This document shows, in pieces, positions 9,159 to 17,527 of a stretch of 64,000 nt of DNA. This DNA comes from Methylophilus sp. Leaf416 (GTDB lineage: Bacteria > Pseudomonadota > Gammaproteobacteria > Burkholderiales > Methylophilaceae): assembly GCF_001424665.1 (NCBI RefSeq), contig NZ_LMQS01000002.1, positions 62,001 to 126,000 of the forward strand, written 5' to 3'. A program made the position numbers and the translations under genes. Each line of letters starts with the position of its first letter. Position 1 is the stretch's first letter. The notes beneath the pieces were generated by a model, which was not told the DNA's origin, made no database searches, and saw nothing but the letters and a program-made list of their open reading frames with translations.

Positions 9159-9968
9159 TTGCCTAAGAATCATCTAACCAACTTACAGCGACGCGAAGCG
9201 CCTTTTCTAATCCGTGGGTGGCGCATCGCCCGTATCAGCTTGCATGTACTGATAGGCTTAACCTTGGCGACACTGATGTTGCCAGTAGCCAATCGCAGCG
9301 TGCGCATGGCGATCATTCAATGGTGGTGCCGCCGTTTATTACGCTGTTTTAACATCACCCTGACCACCAGTGGCACCGTGCCAGGTAAAGACACGCATGG
9401 CGTATTATTTGTCGCCAACCATATTTCCTGGGTAGACATTCATTCCATCAACAGCTTATTGCCGGTGCGTTTTGTTGCCAAACTGGAGGTGAGAAACTGG
9501 CCGGTATTTGGTTATCTGGTGAGAAAATCCGGCACTATTTTTATTAACCGCACACGCCAAAGGGATGCTGCGCGCGTTGTGCAGTTAGCCAGCAATGCCT
9601 TAAAGCTGAGGGATAATTTATGTGTTTTCCCGGAAGGGACCACCACAGAAGGTGACCAGGTTTTACCTTTCAAAAGCAGCCTGATACAAGCGGCTATTGA
9701 TGCCAACACTATCGTGATTCCGGTGGCCATTTGTTATGCGCAACCTGATGGCAGCATTAACCACGCGGCGGCCTATGCCGGTGAAACCACCATGATTGAA
9801 TCGATGCTGGCGTTTATTCATATGCGTGCGCCAACCGTGCATCTACATTTTTGCCAACCGATTATCGCCAGGGAGTTGAGCCGTCAGGCACTGGCGGAAC
9901 TGGCCCATGCCGAAATCACAAGTGTGCTTTACAAGTCACCTGCGCAATACCAGCAAGCTGTAGCCTAG
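9159..9968 (+). CDS. olsA: OlsA-like 1-acyl-sn-glycerol-3-phosphate/lyso-ornithine-lipid acyltransferase
   Basis: A 269-residue PlsC-family acyltransferase expected to add the second acyl chain to lyso-ornithine lipid. The catalytic HX4D motif is at His88-Asp93 (ANHISWVD) and the acceptor-binding FPEGTT at 157-162. A hydrophobic stretch near residue 30-43 anchors it to the membrane. The start is a TTG one base after the olsB stop with no evident Shine-Dalgarno, suggesting translational coupling. The next in-frame ATG would remove the conserved IRGWRIAR region, so the TTG is preferred. Confidence 0.85.
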   Translation: MPKNHLTNLQRREAPFLIRGWRIARISLHVLIGLTLATLMLPVANRSVRMAIIQWWCRRLLRCFNITLTTSGTVPGKDTHGVLFVANHISWVDIHSINSLLPVRFVAKLEVRNWPVFGYLVRKSGTIFINRTRQRDAARVVQLASNALKLRDNLCVFPEGTTTEGDQVLPFKSSLIQAAIDANTIVIPVAICYAQPDGSINHAAAYAGETTMIESMLAFIHMRAPTVHLHFCQPIIARELSRQALAELAHAEITSVLYKSPAQYQQAVA

Positions 9969-9991
9969 CTTACAAATATAATTAGCTAGGC
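9963..9991. terminator. hairpin overlapping both convergent stop codons
   Basis: GCCTAGCT-N13-AGCTAGGC, perfect 8-bp arms. The left arm contains the olsA stop and the right arm contains the stop of the converging TSUP gene. No long T-run, so termination strength is uncertain. Confidence 0.45.
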
Positions 9992-10747
9992 CACATAAGC
10001 TTGCCAGCCAGCCTTTAACACTAATAGCGTCACCATCACAATAAACACCCTTCGCACCAGCAATGCACCATGCTTGAGGGCGAGCGAGGTACCCAGCACA
10101 CTCCCGGCAATATTGGCTACTGCCATCGCCAGACCTGCTTGCCACCAGACGTGACCGGTGGCCGCTAACAATATTAGTGCGGCCAGGTTAGTTGAGGCAT
10201 TCAATACTTTTGAGGAGGCAGAGGCATGCAGGAAATCCACACCCAGCCAGCGGATCAGCAAAAAGATAAAGAAACTCCCGGTGCCAGGGCCAAAGAATCC
10301 GTCATACCACCCTATCATCCCGCCTATGCCCATGGCTAATAACAGGCGATTGCGTTCTGTATGCATGGGGCTATGCAACATACCGAACTGACGGTGCTTT
10401 AAGGTATACAACAACACAAAAACTAAGATCAGCGGTAGTAGCTTACGCAAGAATTCCGGATCGGTTTTAGTTAATGTCCACGCCCCTAACCATGAACCGG
10501 CAAATGCCACCAGCGCAGCAGGTATTAGCCACGCCCAGTCCAGTTTTACGCGCCTGGCATAACGTGTAGCGGCCACTGCAGTGCCAAACACACTTGAACA
10601 TTTATTGGTGCCTAGCAATAAAGAAGGTGGCAATGAGGGATAAGTTGATAACAGCGCAGGCACGGTCACCAAACCTCCCCCGCCAACCATGGCATCCATC
10701 ACACCGGCCAAGAACGATGCCGCAACCACCAGCCATAAGTCCATCAT
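9986..10747 (-). CDS. TauE/SafE (TSUP) family sulfite/anion exporter-like permease
   Basis: A 253-residue protein with about eight membrane spans. The family hallmarks are the N-terminal FLAGVMDAMVGGGGLVTVPALL repeat and the matching second-half repeat around GMIGWYDGFFGPGTGSF. TSUP proteins move sulfite, sulfoacetate or other organosulfur anions; the substrate is not determined. The ApaH gene lies 30 bases upstream on the same strand, so the two may share a transcript. Confidence 0.85.
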   Translation of the reverse strand: MMDLWLVVAASFLAGVMDAMVGGGGLVTVPALLSTYPSLPPSLLLGTNKCSSVFGTAVAATRYARRVKLDWAWLIPAALVAFAGSWLGAWTLTKTDPEFLRKLLPLILVFVLLYTLKHRQFGMLHSPMHTERNRLLLAMGIGGMIGWYDGFFGPGTGSFFIFLLIRWLGVDFLHASASSKVLNASTNLAALILLAATGHVWWQAGLAMAVANIAGSVLGTSLALKHGALLVRRVFIVMVTLLVLKAGWQAYVA

Positions 10748-10777
10748 ACTGACGGTACGTTCACACTGAAAAATCCG

Positions 10778-11614
10778 TTAATCACTGCCACCTGCCGCTG
10801 GCCGGTCTCGTGCATCCAGCCCCACTTGCCGGATACTTTTGTCATCCATATTGTAAGCCGTCAGCTGGCGCCCCCATAAACATCCTGTATCGAGTGCTAC
10901 GACGCCATCGCCTTGATGCAACCCGAGCGCTGACCAATGCCCGAACAGAATCGTTTGCATGCCGGCCGAGCGCCGTTCAGGAATCTGGAACCAGGGATAA
11001 TAATCGGCAGGCATATCAGCCACTTCGCCTTTAAAGGTGAACTCCATCTCGCCTTCTACATTGCACAAACGCATACGGGTAAACGCATTTACAATCGCCC
11101 TCAACCTGTCCATGCCCACCAGCGCATCGTTCCATTTCGCTGGCGTATTGCCATACATTGCAAACAGGAATGTCCCGTAATCAGCACTACATAAAACGGC
11201 TTCCACTTCTTCGGCCAATCGTTTGGCTTTGCTTAAAGTCCATTGCGGATACAGACCGGCATGCACCATCGCATAGTCGTCTTCCAGCGCCATCAATGGT
11301 TGCTGGCGTAACCAATGTAATAATTCGCCACCATCGTCGGCAGCAAAAATGTCGGCCAGGGTATCAAACCGATGTGGCGGACGGACGCCATGCGCTACTG
11401 CAATCGCATGCAGTTCGTGATTACCCAACACCAGTTTGATCTGGTCTTTATGCTTGTAAGCCCAACGTAAAACCTCCAGCGAGCCATTGCCACGATTGAT
11501 AATATCGCCTACCAGCCACAACTGGTCATGCGCGGGCTGAAAGTTGATTTCAGCCAATAAATCCAGCAGCGAGTAATAACAGCCTTGAATATCACCAATT
11601 GCAAATCTTGCCAT
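10778..11614 (-). CDS. apaH: ApaH symmetrical bis(5'-nucleosyl)-tetraphosphatase
   Basis: A 278-residue metallophosphatase that hydrolyses Ap4A to two ADP and removes NpnN-type RNA caps. The metal motifs are in order: GDIQGCY near the N-terminus, LVGDIINRGNGS, LGNHELH, and a late FGHWSALG. The C-terminal VALDTGCLWG is typical of ApaH. I chose the ATG at 11614 because AGGTGA lies about seven bases before it; a GTG three codons upstream is the alternative. It precedes the TSUP gene with a 30-base gap. Confidence 0.9.
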   Translation of the reverse strand: MARFAIGDIQGCYYSLLDLLAEINFQPAHDQLWLVGDIINRGNGSLEVLRWAYKHKDQIKLVLGNHELHAIAVAHGVRPPHRFDTLADIFAADDGGELLHWLRQQPLMALEDDYAMVHAGLYPQWTLSKAKRLAEEVEAVLCSADYGTFLFAMYGNTPAKWNDALVGMDRLRAIVNAFTRMRLCNVEGEMEFTFKGEVADMPADYYPWFQIPERRSAGMQTILFGHWSALGLHQGDGVVALDTGCLWGRQLTAYNMDDKSIRQVGLDARDRPAAGGSD

Positions 11615-11692
11615 GCCTGTCACCTGCGCCCGTGTATATACTTAAATAGTTCGCCTCTAACCTGCACTATAAACAAAGAGGCGCTTGAAAAC

Positions 11693-11720
11693 AAAAAAGC
11701 CGCTTGTGAAAGCGGCTTTT
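11693..11720 (-). terminator. rho-independent terminator after the cytochrome c gene
   Basis: On the minus strand AAAAGCCGCTTTCACAAGCGGC followed by TTTTTT, 15 bases after the cytochrome stop. GC-rich stem with a T-run. Confidence 0.9.
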
Positions 11721-11734
11721 GCAAATCGTAGTAT

Positions 11735-12238
11735 TTATTTCTTCAAACTTGCAGCATCAAATTTTGCTCCGGCCTGATTCGCCATGTAAGCCACGGCATC
11801 GGCTACCTCATGATCAGTCAGGTCAGCGCCGCCTCCACGTGGTGGCATGCTACGGATACCTTCAATCGCATGTTTCACCAGTGTTTCGTAACCCTGTGAA
11901 ATACGTGGGCCCCAGTCACCGGCATTACCGATTTTTGGTGCACCTAATGCCCCTGCAGCATGACAGGCAGAGCAAGTGACTTTAACAATCTCTTCACCAC
12001 TTTTTTCTACATGCTCACCAGCGTCTGCAGCCACTTCCACAGTAGCAACCGGCTGAATGTTTGCGGCTATTTTTTGTTCTGCCGCTTCTGTAACTTCCTT
12101 AGCGGGAGCAGGTTTTTCACTGCCAATCACGCCAAAAAGATAAGCCAATAATGACACTAACAGAGTGAATCCAATAATTGTGCCTGGTATCACAATGATT
12201 AACTCTTTGATGCTTGAACCTTCCTTGTACCCCGACAT
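11735..12238 (-). CDS. membrane-anchored c-type cytochrome (cytochrome c5 family)
   Basis: A 167-residue protein with a membrane anchor at about 13-37, an Ala/Glu-rich linker (42-85), and a single c-type heme domain. The heme-binding CSACH is at 89-93 and the axial methionine is probably Met131 in SMPPRGGGADLTD, the sequence typical of cytochrome c5/CycB domains. It likely carries electrons in the periplasm between respiratory complexes, possibly to the caa3 oxidase encoded at the far end of this window. It is transcribed alone with its own terminator. Confidence 0.85.
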   Translation of the reverse strand: MSGYKEGSSIKELIIVIPGTIIGFTLLVSLLAYLFGVIGSEKPAPAKEVTEAAEQKIAANIQPVATVEVAADAGEHVEKSGEEIVKVTCSACHAAGALGAPKIGNAGDWGPRISQGYETLVKHAIEGIRSMPPRGGGADLTDHEVADAVAYMANQAGAKFDAASLKK

Positions 12239-12349
12239 ATCTGCGCCCCATTGATTTTGAAATGACCTGCGCGATTATAACGCAGAACCCAGTGTCATGA
12301 AATGTAACATGGCTTGAGGCCGCCCGCACACCTTTAAAGGCCTTGAAAA

Positions 12350-12380
12350 CAAAACAGCCAGGCAATCAGTGCCCGGCTGC
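12350..12380 (-). terminator. terminator after the choice-of-anchor I PEP-CTERM gene
   Basis: On the minus strand CAGCCGGGCA-N5-TGCCTGGCTG followed by TTTTGTTTTC. One mismatched pair in a 10-bp stem, about 35 bases after the stop. Confidence 0.75.
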
Positions 12381-12413
12381 ATGAGTCATACTGCAAATGT
12401 TATTGTGATTAGC

Positions 12414-13898
12414 TTATTTCTGACGGCGACGCATCGCGCTCACTGCTAACAGGCCCAGGCCCAGCATTGCTGCTGACGTTGGCTCTGGCACTGCGCTGAT
12501 GCTGTAAAGCGAAGTGGTGTTAGAACCCTCGTTAGCAAACGCCAGGTAAGATTTACCGCCAAAAGTAAACGCGGTCAACCCTTCCGGTGCCAGATCACCC
12601 GTAGACACTATCATGTCGATAAAGCTGACTTTGGTTGGGTCAGTAATATCAAACAAAGCAATCGCACCAGTGGTGGTTCTTTCCAGGCCAACCGCAGCAA
12701 TGGTGCGGCCATCTAATGTAAACAGCTCAACACCTTCTGGCTCTACGCCTTTGTCGCGGCTGCGGCCATCATCGTAAATGCCACGAGCTGCGGCTTCTTT
12801 ATCAAGGATGTCGCCGCTGTCATACACCAGGGCACCGTTCGCATCTAGGATGCTAAATGAGCGTGTACCAGCCGCATATAAATCACCAGGCGAAGAATCG
12901 GTATTCAACACGCGGATATTAGCCAGCTCGCCGGTCGCACCTAATGAACTGGCAGCTGAACGGTCACCGTCATCTTCACGGAAATCACCTTCATTCGCAG
13001 TCACCAGGTAAGTCTTGCCACCTGCAGAATAAGCCTCAATGCCATCTGGCATAGGCAAGCCTTTGACATTTGCATTGATAAAACTGATGCTGCCGTTGTT
13101 CAACGGATCAATAGTATTACCGGGCTGGCGGAAGTCTTTAGCACCCAGGCCAACCACATTGGTAAAGGTGTTGGTTTTCAGATCCAGGATACCAATCGCA
13201 TTGGCCTCCTGCAATGTCACATAAGCCTTGCTGCCATCCGGGCTTACCGCGATATATTCCGGCTCAAAATCCATGCCGGTGTTAGTGCGGATATGTGATC
13301 CTGAAGTCGGCACGCCATTGAATGTCGCTGTCGCAGCCACTGCGCGTGAAGCCACGTCAATCACGGTTACGCTACCCACAGGGTCGTTCGCTGCGGCACC
13401 GTAATTACGTGGCACGGTATTACCGATACGTGAACCATATTTATCCGGTGTGCCTTCATTCGCCACCAGGATTTTCGAACCGTCATGCGTAAATGTCAGC
13501 ATGTCTGGCAACGCGCCGACAGTAAAGCTGTTGGTGCCTGCTGCCAGACTTCTGCTTGAAGTGTCATACAGTTGAACGATACCGGCGTTGGTACGGGTAT
13601 TATTTTCAATCGCAAATGCGGCCAGGCCATTTTTGATACTGACGCTGTTGATACTGCCGAAAGCGCTGGTATCAATACGTTGCACTAGGCTACCTGTGCT
13701 GGCGTTCAATACATCCACACCTTTCACACCTGCTACCCAGATGGTGTTGGTAATAGCATCATAGGCTGGAATTTCAGCCAGATAGCCGCTACCACTATGG
13801 ACAAAGGACCATTCCTTGCTGATTTGATAAGTTGTCGCGGCCTGCGCAGCACTCATGGTGCTTAACGCTAATGCCAGCATTAAAGTGATTTTTTTCAT
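12414..13898 (-). CDS. choice-of-anchor I beta-propeller protein with PEP-CTERM sorting tail
   Basis: A 494-residue secreted protein. It has a signal peptide ending in AQAA (about residues 1-22), then beta-propeller-like repeats of the choice-of-anchor I family (PDMLTFTHDGSKILVANEG, GMDFEPEYIAVSPDGSKAYV, EGVELFTLDG). The tail is a PEP-CTERM signal: VPEP, a hydrophobic stretch and a basic end (MRRRQK). PEP-CTERM proteins are processed by exosortase/archaeosortase and linked to extracellular polysaccharide. The start at 13898 has a good GAGGAT ribosome site; the frame is open 24 codons further upstream but lacks one. Related propellers occur in phytase-like and alkaline-phosphatase-like proteins, but no catalytic residues can be assigned. 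Exosortase itself is not in this window. Confidence 0.85.
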   Translation of the reverse strand: MKKITLMLALALSTMSAAQAATTYQISKEWSFVHSGSGYLAEIPAYDAITNTIWVAGVKGVDVLNASTGSLVQRIDTSAFGSINSVSIKNGLAAFAIENNTRTNAGIVQLYDTSSRSLAAGTNSFTVGALPDMLTFTHDGSKILVANEGTPDKYGSRIGNTVPRNYGAAANDPVGSVTVIDVASRAVAATATFNGVPTSGSHIRTNTGMDFEPEYIAVSPDGSKAYVTLQEANAIGILDLKTNTFTNVVGLGAKDFRQPGNTIDPLNNGSISFINANVKGLPMPDGIEAYSAGGKTYLVTANEGDFREDDGDRSAASSLGATGELANIRVLNTDSSPGDLYAAGTRSFSILDANGALVYDSGDILDKEAAARGIYDDGRSRDKGVEPEGVELFTLDGRTIAAVGLERTTTGAIALFDITDPTKVSFIDMIVSTGDLAPEGLTAFTFGGKSYLAFANEGSNTTSLYSISAVPEPTSAAMLGLGLLAVSAMRRRQK

Positions 13899-14056
13899 TT
13901 TGGTATCCTCTCTCAAAGACCTTAGAGGATACGTAGCGAATATGACAAATCCTTTAAACTCACATGTCAAACAGAAGTCAACGGACTATATAAAACCGCT
14001 AACAACGATAATTCATCAGCCTAAAAACAATAGACTTGTGAGCGCACACTCTCACA

Positions 14057-15196
14057 TCACAGCCGGGCATAAGCATAATTCTGCGGATACACCACTTTTT
14101 CGCGGGCATCGGTCCAGATAATGTCGCAGTTCTCATCGTCGAAATGCACCATGCGTCCATTTCGGTCCACACAATACTCACCGCAGACGATACGCTCTTC
14201 CACTTTGTAATCCTGGGCGATACGCGTGTAATCAAACAGGATAGAACGGATCACCGTACTGTCGCGCTGGATATGGCATCCGTTGCTGATCCAGGTCGGG
14301 CCGATAATGCGTGCGTTCTTGTCCACCCTTGAACCGGAACCGATATATACCGGCCCTTCAATATGCGTATGTTCCCAATCAATATGCACATTCAACCCGA
14401 CCCACACACCCGGTTTGATTTGCTTGCCGGGAATCGGCATCGAAGGAAAAAAACCCTGCATCATCTGTTGCATCACTAGCCAGTAATCCGCCACCACGCC
14501 AATATCTATCCAGTTAAAGGGATGCTGGATTGCATAAAAAGGCAGCCCGCGCTGGACCAGCAACGGGAACAAATCCGAACCAATATCAAACTCACTGCCG
14601 GAAGGAATCAGGTCCAGCACTTGCGGTTCAAAAATATAGATACCGGTGCTCGCCCAGTTAGAACGCGCCTCCAGCTGGCTGGGTTTTTCCTGGAAAGAAA
14701 TAATGCGCCCTTCCTGATTGGTCACTACCACGCCATAACCGGAAACCTTATCCATAGGCACCTGCATGGTCACCAGGCTCGCCATCGCACCCTTCTCTTT
14801 ATGCTCCCTTACTGCCCGCGTGATATCCAGGTCAATCACCGCATCCCCGCACAACACAATCGTCGTTTCATCAAAAAAACCACTGAAATCCTGGATCTTG
14901 CGCATACCTCCCGCAGACCCAACCGCATGAGGCACCACCTGCCCATCAATAATATCGCCCTCAAACGAGTAGCCGATATTCACGCCGAACCTATGGCCGT
15001 CCTCAAAATAATCCTGGATTTTTTTGTGCAGGTAACTGACGTTGATCATAATATCCGCAACCCCATGCAGAGCGAGATGCTCAATCAGGTAAGCCATCAC
15101 TGGCTTGCCCAAAACCGGAATCATAGGCTTGGGCAATTCATAAGTAAGTGGGCGAACACGCGTGCCCTTTCCCGCTGCCAAAATCATCGCTTTCAT
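14057..15196 (-). CDS. NDP-sugar pyrophosphorylase (mannose-1-phosphate guanylyltransferase-like)
   Basis: A 379-residue two-domain enzyme. The N-terminal nucleotidyltransferase carries LAAGKGTRVRPLTYELPKP (6-24) and VLCGDAVIDLD, giving NDP-sugar from a sugar-1-phosphate and NTP. Residues from about 260 onward form a left-handed beta-helix of hexapeptide repeats (GVWVGLNVHI, GPVYIGSGSRVDKNARIIGP). The base and sugar specificity cannot be read with confidence; mannose or glucose phosphate are both possible. It probably feeds exopolysaccharide or lipopolysaccharide synthesis. It is monocistronic, next to the PEP-CTERM gene. Confidence 0.85.
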   Translation of the reverse strand: MKAMILAAGKGTRVRPLTYELPKPMIPVLGKPVMAYLIEHLALHGVADIMINVSYLHKKIQDYFEDGHRFGVNIGYSFEGDIIDGQVVPHAVGSAGGMRKIQDFSGFFDETTIVLCGDAVIDLDITRAVREHKEKGAMASLVTMQVPMDKVSGYGVVVTNQEGRIISFQEKPSQLEARSNWASTGIYIFEPQVLDLIPSGSEFDIGSDLFPLLVQRGLPFYAIQHPFNWIDIGVVADYWLVMQQMMQGFFPSMPIPGKQIKPGVWVGLNVHIDWEHTHIEGPVYIGSGSRVDKNARIIGPTWISNGCHIQRDSTVIRSILFDYTRIAQDYKVEERIVCGEYCVDRNGRMVHFDDENCDIIWTDAREKVVYPQNYAYARL

Positions 15197-15333
15197 AATG
15201 CACTGTCCTTAAATAACTTTAACGTTTCAACGGACAAGCATAGTCAGGCACTATGACAAGATTATTTCAGGCTACTTATGCCAGCACAGTATTAGAAAAA
15301 GGCGGCTAGCGCGCCAAGACAAGGAGACTTATT

Positions 15334-15342
15334 TGCTATAAT
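15334..15342 (+). promoter_or_regulatory. extended -10 promoter for tRNA-Arg
   Basis: TGCTATAAT: a perfect TATAAT (15337-15342) preceded by the TGN extension, ten bases before the tRNA. The -35 is weak, as expected with an extended -10. Confidence 0.7.
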
Positions 15343-15351
15343 GGCAGGATT

Positions 15352-15428
15352 GCGCCCGTAGCTCAGCTGGATAGAGTATTGGTTTCCGAAGCCAAGGGTC
15401 GTGAGTTCGAATCTCGCCGGGCGCACCA
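15352..15428 (+). tRNA. tRNA-Arg (anticodon CCG)
   Basis: A 77-base cloverleaf with encoded CCA. The acceptor stem GCGCCCG pairs perfectly with CGGGCGC. The anticodon stem is TTGGT/GCCAA around the loop TTCCGAA, giving anticodon CCG for the arginine codon CGG. The T-loop is TTCGAAT. A short hairpin (AAAGATTC-GT-GAATCTTT, 15481-15498) lies 52 bases downstream and may help end the transcript, but lacks a T-run. No integrase or repeat of the tRNA 3' end is seen nearby. Confidence 0.97.
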
Positions 15429-15633
15429 GTTATCAATAGTGATACAAAACCTCCTCACTCTGCACCTCTACAAAGCTACAAAAGATTCGTGAATCTTTCC
15501 AAACTCTGCTACTTAGATGGTAATAGGTTTGGTAGAAATTAACCTTACCGGCTCTTACCGATAGCTTTAAGCCAAATCTAAAAACATCGATGTATTAAAA
15601 TACTTCTGATTTATTTGAACATCATCTTCTGTC

Positions 15634-16209
15634 ATGCAAACCCTCAACCTGCGTCAGTTGACTCAACATTTTAGCCAGCACGGACGACTGGATGCCATTT
15701 ACCTGCGTCCGGACCGTGATCAGCCTTGTTTGCAACAAGATCAAGTACAAGCGATTGCTAAACTTGGATTGCAGGGAGATCGCATAAGTTTGCGCCAGTC
15801 ATCGACTCCGAATGGTAGTAAGCGACAAGTGACATTGCTGCAGGCAGAGCATTTACCCGTGATAGCCGCCCTCACTGGTCATTCACAGGTTGATCCGGCT
15901 TTGCTCAGGCGCAATCTGGTTGTTTCCGGCATCAATCTGCTGGCGACAAAATCGCTATTCAAAGATCAGCCGTTGCATTTATTGATAGGTGATGTAGTAC
16001 TGGAGGTAAGTGGCCCTTGTGAGCCATGCTCAAAAATGGAACAAGTGCTTGGAAAAGGTGGCTACAACGCCATGCGCGGCCATGGCGGGATAACGGCACG
16101 GATCATACGAGGTGGTCTGTTACGTATTGGAGATTCGGTAAAGATAGTTGTAGGGACTGACATTGAGAAACCTCAGCAATCCTCCCTACCCCTGTTTGGC
16201 AATGACTAG
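15634..16209 (+). CDS. MOSC-domain protein (YiiM-like)
   Basis: A 191-residue MOSC domain protein, the fold used in molybdenum-cofactor sulfurases and in YiiM, which detoxifies N-hydroxylated bases. Visible features are GLQGDRI near 50, RQVTLLQAEHL, RRNLVVSGINL, and the conserved cysteine region GPCEPCSKME with HGGITARII. YiiM-like proteins of this size act alone with a molybdenum cofactor. It stands by itself downstream of the tRNA. The precise substrate is inferred only from the family. Confidence 0.8.
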   Translation: MQTLNLRQLTQHFSQHGRLDAIYLRPDRDQPCLQQDQVQAIAKLGLQGDRISLRQSSTPNGSKRQVTLLQAEHLPVIAALTGHSQVDPALLRRNLVVSGINLLATKSLFKDQPLHLLIGDVVLEVSGPCEPCSKMEQVLGKGGYNAMRGHGGITARIIRGGLLRIGDSVKIVVGTDIEKPQQSSLPLFGND

Positions 16210-16622
16210 CAGCAAACGTTTTAAAACTGTGTAATCCAATTTGAATCTTCTCACTGTGGGTTGAATGTATATCCAAAACTTATTTTCCCGTTAACAACAA
16301 GTAATGTTCCCCTGAGGATGCGCCTATTGCATCACTGATCCTTTCTCAATGATGTCAGGTTACTTCTAAATTCAACTCATAGCCGGTAAGCCTCATCCTA
16401 CAATTAAATGAGATAAATGCTGATGTATTGAATATTACATGCAGCGTTAAATACCACTGCGATAATCAATTTATCGTACCAAAAAAAGAAGTTCACTTCT
16501 TTATCCATCGCTAATATCAGTTTTGGATAATTCGCGACGACAGTGAAAAACTCAAAGGTGGTTCATCTACACAAGAATTAACTTCCTTAGAGTTGCTTGA
16601 TAAAAACTTATGGAGAAGTAAT
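16210..16622. other. 413-bp gap; possible decayed coding sequence in the frame of the next gene
   Basis: In the same frame as the gene at 16623, codons are open from a TAG near 16380 through about 46 codons to a TAA (about 16512-16514), and again from there to the start. Both stretches read protein-like (for example QFIVPKKEVHFFIH and DDSEKLKGGSSTQELTSLEL). This could be a remnant of a longer gene or chance. A small hairpin at 16485-16502 (AAAGAAGT-TC-ACTTCTTT) has a T-run on the minus strand. Confidence 0.35.
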
Positions 16623-16973
16623 ATGAATTTAGAGATCGTAGCTATTCACAACCACGGAAATCTAAGGGATGAATTTGTTGAGCTTAAAGCCAAAACAGCA
16701 TGCCAACTCCAAAATTATATGGTTGCAGATGCGGACTATGACACTTCATTCTCAAATAAGCTATGCCAGGTGTATTGGTTCTATCCTAAAGAGGTCAAGG
16801 AAGGAGATATTATTCACTTGCATACTGAAAAAGGGGATGACATTTCCACACCGAACGTGTTTGGGAGCACGACGCATATCATCCATTGGGGTTTGGAGGA
16901 AGTGGTTTGGAATACTGGAGATGTAGGTGTTTTGTTCGAGTTGAACAATTGGAGCCCCAAGAAAACTGGATAA
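16623..16973 (+). CDS. small protein with lamin-tail-like (LTD) fold
   Basis: A 116-residue protein without a signal peptide. Its pattern fits a compact lamin-tail domain: an opening strand IVAIHNHG, then DEFVELKAKT (where LTD proteins have EFVEL-N), a LQNYMVAD turn, YWFYPKEVKEGDIIHLHT, and the closing IIHWGLEEVVWNTGDVGVLFEL, which resembles the WNN-GD-L end of LTD domains. LTD domains in bacteria are usually part of larger secreted nucleases or surface proteins; a free-standing cytosolic one is uncommon. The start is set by GGAGAAG seven bases upstream. The fold assignment is from pattern only. Confidence 0.6.
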   Translation: MNLEIVAIHNHGNLRDEFVELKAKTACQLQNYMVADADYDTSFSNKLCQVYWFYPKEVKEGDIIHLHTEKGDDISTPNVFGSTTHIIHWGLEEVVWNTGDVGVLFELNNWSPKKTG

Positions 16974-17023
16974 CTAAACTCTGAAACATCGATTTATTGA
17001 TGCATTTAGAAAAATATTGATAG

Positions 17024-17057
17024 AAAAGACTCGAATGCTGTTAGTTGAGTCTTTTTT
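17024..17057 (+). terminator. rho-independent terminator after the LTD-like gene
   Basis: AAAAGACTC, 14-base loop, GAGTCTTTTTT, about 50 bases after the stop of the LTD-like gene and before yccF. Confidence 0.8.
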
Positions 17058-17106
17058 ACGTTATGTTTAGTCAATCATCTCTTCCGCATGCAAAAGGGGA
17101 ACAAAA

Positions 17107-17502
17107 ATGCGTAGTATCGGTAATTTTCTCTGGTTTATTTTTGGTGGTTTTTTCATGGGCCTGGCCTGGTGGTTTTTTGGCATTTTGGCCTTCTTAACAA
17201 TCATCGGTATTCCTTGGGGTAAGGCGTGCTTCGTGATTGGTCAATTTACTTTCTTGCCATTTGGTCGAGAAGCGTTGAGTCGGAGAGAGTTAAATCACAA
17301 GGATGACATTGGCACAGGTACACTTGGATTTGTAGGAAACGTCATTTGGTTTATCTTCGCTGGTGCATGGCTGGCGATTGGTCATGTTGCTTCTGCGCTT
17401 GCCTGCTTCATCACAATTATCGGTATCCCTTTTGGTATTCAACACCTCAAACTTGCAGTGCTTGCACTGGCCCCTATTGGTAAAACCATAGTGACTAAAT
17501 AG
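17107..17502 (+). CDS. yccF: YccF-family inner-membrane protein
   Basis: A 131-residue protein built of two similar halves. Each has a hydrophobic span followed by FLTIIGIPWGKACF or FITIIGIPFGIQHL, the hallmark of the YccF (DUF307) family. Function is not established. An AAAAGGGGAACAAAA stretch precedes the ATG. The ClC gene starts 25 bases after the stop, so the two are probably co-transcribed. Confidence 0.9.
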   Translation: MRSIGNFLWFIFGGFFMGLAWWFFGILAFLTIIGIPWGKACFVIGQFTFLPFGREALSRRELNHKDDIGTGTLGFVGNVIWFIFAGAWLAIGHVASALACFITIIGIPFGIQHLKLAVLALAPIGKTIVTK

Positions 17503-17527
17503 TTTGCCTTAACGAAGAAAAACAATA

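Noticed and set aside
14522-15256. 244-codon open frame on the plus strand
   Set aside because: It lies antisense to the NDP-sugar pyrophosphorylase gene, has no ribosome site, and reads His/Arg/Asn-rich nonsense typical of a shadow frame.
15352-15633. Possible integration site at tRNA-Arg
   Set aside because: No integrase gene and no second copy of the tRNA 3' end within the window.
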